Below the pieces are notes generated by a model. The model saw only the letters and a program-made list of their open reading frames with translations, was not told where the DNA came from and searched no databases. Below, piece by piece: positions 6,532 through 9,500 of a stretch of 9,500 bases of DNA. Numbering within the stretch: the stretch's first letter is position 1; every line of letters begins with the position of its first letter. Origin of the DNA: Bacillota bacterium (GTDB taxonomy: Bacteria > Bacillota > UBA4882 > UBA8346); the NCBI GenBank assembly GCA_028282485.1, contig JANQHU010000402.1, positions 1-9,500 of the forward strand. The letters are read 5' to 3'. The position numbers and the translations under genes were made by a program.

Positions 6532-7731
6532 TTAAAAATGGAAAATTATTGCCATGTTGCCGTTGATTCCGGTAGCTTTCTCACCAAACCCGCCGCTCCA
6601 GCCCAGGCCAAAGTTTAGCCAAAAGAAGCCTAGTTTTAATTTTAATTCCGTTAAGTAATCATTACCAGTACTTTTTAAATAGACAGTTTCCCCCAGGGAA
6701 ATAAAGCGCCAGGGAGACCACTCAGCTCCCAGCCAAAAGTTAGTAGCACTGGTAATGCCGTAACCTTCCCCGAAGCCTTTTTCCAAACCGAGATTCAGTT
6801 TTAAGCTACGCCACAGTTGGTAATCCGTATATACTTGTAGAACCATCGGGATCTCTGTTTGCAAATTAGCTTGGGAATCAGTAGTTTCCGTTTCAATAGG
6901 ATCGGGAATATCAGGGCCTTCAGCGCCACCAGTAATTTCGTTCTGGTAAGTAAGGCGCTCTTGTTGTAAATTCTGCCAGGTGAGAGCACCACCAATATTT
7001 TTGAGAACCAGCCCGCCGGTTAAACGCTTCTTTTGATAAATGATTCCCAAATCAAAGAGAGTACCCCTGCCGCTAAAACCGTCATTAGAAACAATATCTC
7101 CGTAAGTAGCTTCGACTACAGCATTATACTCAGTTTGGCCCCAGGCGTCTGTAGTAATGCTGGTCTCCGTTAATTCTCCTTTACCAACTGCTAAACCATA
7201 TAGGTAATGCATGGTAATTCCGGCCCCTAACGAGGCCTCTTCATTTTTAAAAATGGGGTGCCCGTAGCAAAAATCTAAGGAAAGAGCACTGATCCCTGAA
7301 AAGTTAGTACCGGATAAATCATAAGCAGAATTGGGTTCGATTCCGTTAAAGATTAATTCGGGAACACTTTTACTCACCAACATGGAACCACTCACAAAAG
7401 GGCGGAGGAAAAAGCCAAAACGTTTCACGGAAAAGCCCATTTTTGAGGAGACTAACCCAGTTAGACTGATTCCGTTACTAGTAAGGTTTAGGAAGTCTTC
7501 TTTAGCCCCAGGCTCATCCAGATCCAGATTAATATTTGTCGAGTTAAAGAGGTTATTTTGCAGGTTGAAGCAGAGCTCACTTAGGGTTAGTTCAAAATTG
7601 GCTGTGGGAAAGGCGAGGTGAGCCGGATTCTCAACACTTTGCCCCGTGGTGACTAAGGGCCAACTAATAATCATTACTAAATTTAAAATAATACTAATGC
7701 TAAATCGTTTTATCGCCTTGTTAATTATCAT
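6532..7731 (-). CDS. Putative outer-membrane beta-barrel protein (PorV/TraF-like type)
   Basis: 399 aa. The N-terminus has KRF followed by a hydrophobic stretch (about 10-27) and a plausible signal-peptidase site near 30-32, then ENPAHLAF (34-41), like the NPA-type start of PorV/TraF_2/UPF0164-like barrels. The remainder is alternating polar/aromatic strands rich in Gly, Asn and Thr with turn-like breaks, and ends in IIFHF: a terminal Phe as in the beta-signal recognised by the BAM machinery. An acidic, Pro/Thr-rich insert near residues 270-295 could be a surface loop. Start ATG at 7731-7729 is preceded by GGGAGG (7748-7743). It follows the lipoprotein gene by 37 bases, so they are one operon. 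Role inferred: outer-membrane porin-like or lipoprotein/secretion accessory protein. The exact family is uncertain, and the minus-strand terminator is not evident. Confidence 0.78.
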   Translation of the reverse strand: MIINKAIKRFSISIILNLVMIISWPLVTTGQSVENPAHLAFPTANFELTLSELCFNLQNNLFNSTNINLDLDEPGAKEDFLNLTSNGISLTGLVSSKMGFSVKRFGFFLRPFVSGSMLVSKSVPELIFNGIEPNSAYDLSGTNFSGISALSLDFCYGHPIFKNEEASLGAGITMHYLYGLAVGKGELTETSITTDAWGQTEYNAVVEATYGDIVSNDGFSGRGTLFDLGIIYQKKRLTGGLVLKNIGGALTWQNLQQERLTYQNEITGGAEGPDIPDPIETETTDSQANLQTEIPMVLQVYTDYQLWRSLKLNLGLEKGFGEGYGITSATNFWLGAEWSPWRFISLGETVYLKSTGNDYLTELKLKLGFFWLNFGLGWSGGFGEKATGINGNMAIIFHF

Positions 7732-7768
7732 TTTTTTTTATTCCTCCCTGATTTTTTCAGCTTTTTGA

Positions 7769-9292
7769 TCATTTGTTAACCAAGACTTCCACCTCGGCTC
7801 GGGAACGCACTTCAATATAGCTTCCGGCCGGAATGGGGGCTCCGTTAGAACTATTAGTGATAATGATTTGATTGTAAAAGTTTTGGTTGCGAAATAGTTT
7901 TTTCAAATCATCGGCAGTTATTTGCAAAGTAGAGGTTTTGGTATTATTTGCTTCTATAGCAATATTCAGCGTGACCAGATCTTCAGGAGCCGGAGTAGGA
8001 GGGGTGTTCTGAGGATTATTATCATTATCCGGGAAGAGTTTGATGGCTAAGTTTAGAGCCAGGGGGCTCTGGTTATTGATTTCTAGTATAACGGCAGCCG
8101 TCTTTAACATCTCCGTGTCTAAAGACTCATCAACCTCGCTTACTTGAGGATTAGTAGTAATACTGTTGAAGCCGACCACAAACTGGAGATTAGTACTGAC
8201 CGTAGTAGCGTGGGAAATGGTCACATCCGCTGAGTTGGACAGGGTTGAATTGATCATTCGAATGTCTAGATAATGCGGTTTAGCAGCCAAAACGGTGTTT
8301 AACTCGTTAGTAATATCAATATTATTGGTTTGATTGGGAAGTAAGTTAATGGCTTTATTTTGGGTTTGTCCCGCAATTGGTTGCTGGTTTTCATCTTGAG
8401 GCTCGATGACTAGAGTAGAGTTAATTGACATGTTGTTAATTCCGGTAATATTCACGTCTAGATTGATCTGTCCCGAACTCAATTCCACCAGGGGAGTATC
8501 CTCTAACAGTTCATAACTAAACTGAATATTATCATCTAACAGAGTACCAGCTTTATCATCCAGTAATCCGGAAGCAACTGTAAATGAAGCAATTTCAAAT
8601 TGAGATGTCACAAATTCGATCTGGGCAAAAGCTTGGGTTTTAGTTAAAGTACCCCCAAACTCAATATAAAAAGTTTTGCTGGGATCCAGGGTTAACCCAG
8701 CCACATCCAAAGTGGCCGTATCTTCGCCAGCATTCATCGTGGTCGTAGCAATAACTTCTGCGATACCGTTATCATCCAAATCATGGTGTAACTTGATGGA
8801 GAGTCCGGCTCCATCCGCAGTTCCCCCCGTCAAGTTAATAGTTACTTTATTTTTTGTGGGATCACTTCCCGCATCTCCCGGGCCGCTTAAAGCAATACTT
8901 ACATAAGAAGTATCGGAAAAATCAAAGGGATTAGTAGCTAAGGAAGGAATGTTTACAGTAGCGTTAGGATACGCGCTTAAGTTAAGTGCTGTAATGGAAT
9001 TAAGAGTAATATTCATGAAGCCCAAGGGAGTAGACTGCCAATTTTGGGCATCAAAAGAATAGGAATTACTATTTTGGAGGTTTAAACCTTCTTCCCCCAG
9101 GCCATTAGTAGTATTATCGAGATAGATCTCACTACTTTGGGAGGGAGTTTCCGTATTTCGAGTACGAAGAATTAGAGGGAGAGTGATTTTGGTAGTCCAG
9201 GAAGGACCAGTAAGTTTTGTGTTGCTAAAACAGCCGGATAATAATATTAAGGTAATCATTGAGGCAAAAGTTAGAATTTTTTTGATACTCAT
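7769..9292 (-). CDS. Large secreted lipoprotein with beta-sandwich-like sequence (unknown function)
   Basis: 507 aa. The signal peptide is classic for a lipoprotein: MSIKK, a hydrophobic core, and lipobox L18-S-G-C21. After lipidation the mature protein would sit at the envelope. The mature part opens with a PSWTTKITLPLIL segment, then long stretches rich in Asn, Thr, Ser, Leu and Ile with alternating hydrophobicity and almost no further Cys, consistent with a series of all-beta domains. A Pro/Asn-rich linker (PDNDNNPQNTPPTPAPEDL) occurs near residue 430. No enzyme motif is recognisable. Its start is fixed by a strong AAGGAGG. It is the first gene of a two-gene operon with the beta-barrel gene, which suggests the two proteins act together at the outer membrane (inference). 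No family could be named. Confidence 0.82.
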   Translation of the reverse strand: MSIKKILTFASMITLILLSGCFSNTKLTGPSWTTKITLPLILRTRNTETPSQSSEIYLDNTTNGLGEEGLNLQNSNSYSFDAQNWQSTPLGFMNITLNSITALNLSAYPNATVNIPSLATNPFDFSDTSYVSIALSGPGDAGSDPTKNKVTINLTGGTADGAGLSIKLHHDLDDNGIAEVIATTTMNAGEDTATLDVAGLTLDPSKTFYIEFGGTLTKTQAFAQIEFVTSQFEIASFTVASGLLDDKAGTLLDDNIQFSYELLEDTPLVELSSGQINLDVNITGINNMSINSTLVIEPQDENQQPIAGQTQNKAINLLPNQTNNIDITNELNTVLAAKPHYLDIRMINSTLSNSADVTISHATTVSTNLQFVVGFNSITTNPQVSEVDESLDTEMLKTAAVILEINNQSPLALNLAIKLFPDNDNNPQNTPPTPAPEDLVTLNIAIEANNTKTSTLQITADDLKKLFRNQNFYNQIIITNSSNGAPIPAGSYIEVRSRAEVEVLVNK

Positions 9293-9412
9293 AAAAAAAC
9301 CTCCTTGGTTAATTGAAAAATCGCTTTATTTAGTTATCGGTAAAAAGGCAAAAGGAATTTATTGTATTTTTTTATTTTTTGCATTTTGTGCTATTTTCCT
9401 AAGAAGGGGGGA
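9293..9412. other. AT-rich leader upstream of the envelope operon
   Basis: This stretch holds the ribosome site described separately and long T/A runs (for example 9361-9380). I see no clear promoter, RNA gene or start codon with a ribosome site here. It presumably contains the operon promoter, read leftward. Confidence 0.35.
9300..9306 (-). promoter_or_regulatory. Ribosome binding site of the lipoprotein gene
   Basis: On the minus strand this reads AAGGAGG, seven bases before the ATG at 9292-9290. It is the perfect Shine-Dalgarno match in this operon and decides the start. A TACAAT at 9366-9361 (minus) could be a -10 box, but no good -35 was found at the right spacing. Confidence 0.85.
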
Positions 9413-9470
9413 GTTACTTTTGAACGACCAAAAGTAACCAAAAGTCGCCGGACACCCATGGTTTCCGGAC
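9413..9470. repeat. Hairpin and tandem-repeat block, probable end of a dispersed repeat
   Basis: A perfect 10-bp inverted repeat, GTTACTTTTG (9413-9422) and CAAAAGTAAC (9429-9438) with a 6-nt loop, overlaps a tandem duplication of ACCAAAAGT (9427-9435 and 9437-9445). A second small hairpin follows, CCGGA (9448-9452) with TCCGG (9464-9468) around CCATGG. The stretch beyond 9440 is more GC-rich than the adjacent 9293-9410 region. It lies upstream of the lipoprotein gene and continues to, or beyond, the window edge. The short plus-strand frame through it (GVTFERPKVTK..) resembles spurious peptides often called from such repeats. Identity as a mobile or REP-like element is not shown. Confidence 0.55.
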
Positions 9471-9500
9471 CTTCCTAATTTATCCCACGGCTGTTCTGCC

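Noticed and set aside
7331..7621. Plus-strand frame opposite the beta-barrel gene
   Set aside because: Antisense to a gene with signal peptide, ribosome site and operon context; translation is basic and featureless.
8676..8906. Plus-strand frame opposite the lipoprotein gene
   Set aside because: Antisense to the lipoprotein frame, with no ribosome site of its own.
9183..9437. Plus-strand 84-codon frame running into the edge repeat
   Set aside because: Begins antisense to the lipoprotein signal peptide, crosses its ribosome site and AT-rich leader, and ends in the repeat; hydrophobic residues come from T-rich DNA.

Overview
The window is AT-rich, compact bacterial DNA that reads like a low-GC member of the Bacillota with an outer membrane. 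The evidence pulls two ways and fits together. A YtxC-family protein (a family centred on spore-forming Bacillota), AGGAGG-type ribosome sites and a tRNA with encoded CCA point to Bacillota. A signal-peptide beta-barrel protein ending in aromatic Phe, paired with a lipobox lipoprotein, points to a diderm envelope. Lineages such as Limnochordia/Hydrogenispora-like or Halanaerobia-like organisms would fit, but the species cannot be named from the sequence alone.

Layout. (1) 1-356: 3' end of a plus-strand gene, closed by an intrinsic terminator (390-428). (2) 519-5195: a tight three-gene plus-strand operon with overlapping genes. The first encodes a 944-aa fusion of an NAD(P)-dependent acyl reductase-like SDR domain with a long-chain acyl-CoA synthetase-like (AMP-forming) domain. 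The second is a small Cys-containing protein of unknown function, and the third a short GMC-type flavoprotein with a four-cysteine iron-sulfur-like motif. (3) 5235-5437: a self-contained tRNA-Val(GAC) unit with promoter, tRNA and terminator. (4) 5524-6493: a monocistronic ytxC-like gene whose promoter sets its start codon and whose terminator begins inside its coding sequence. (5) 9292-6532 on the minus strand: a two-gene envelope operon, lipoprotein first and beta-barrel second, convergent with ytxC. (6) 9413-9470: a hairpin and tandem-repeat block at the right edge, more GC-rich than its surroundings, probably the end of a dispersed repeat.

The part most worth attention is the 519-5195 operon. 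One polypeptide carries both fatty-acid activation (ATP to acyl-AMP/acyl-CoA) and acyl reduction, in the opposite domain order to classical carboxylic acid reductase and without a carrier domain. It is translationally coupled to a likely alcohol- or aldehyde-acting flavoprotein. By inference this is a fatty acid to aldehyde/alcohol (or related lipid) pathway; the substrate and the role of the middle protein are unknown. No CRISPR array, transposase, integrase, riboswitch or phage gene was seen.
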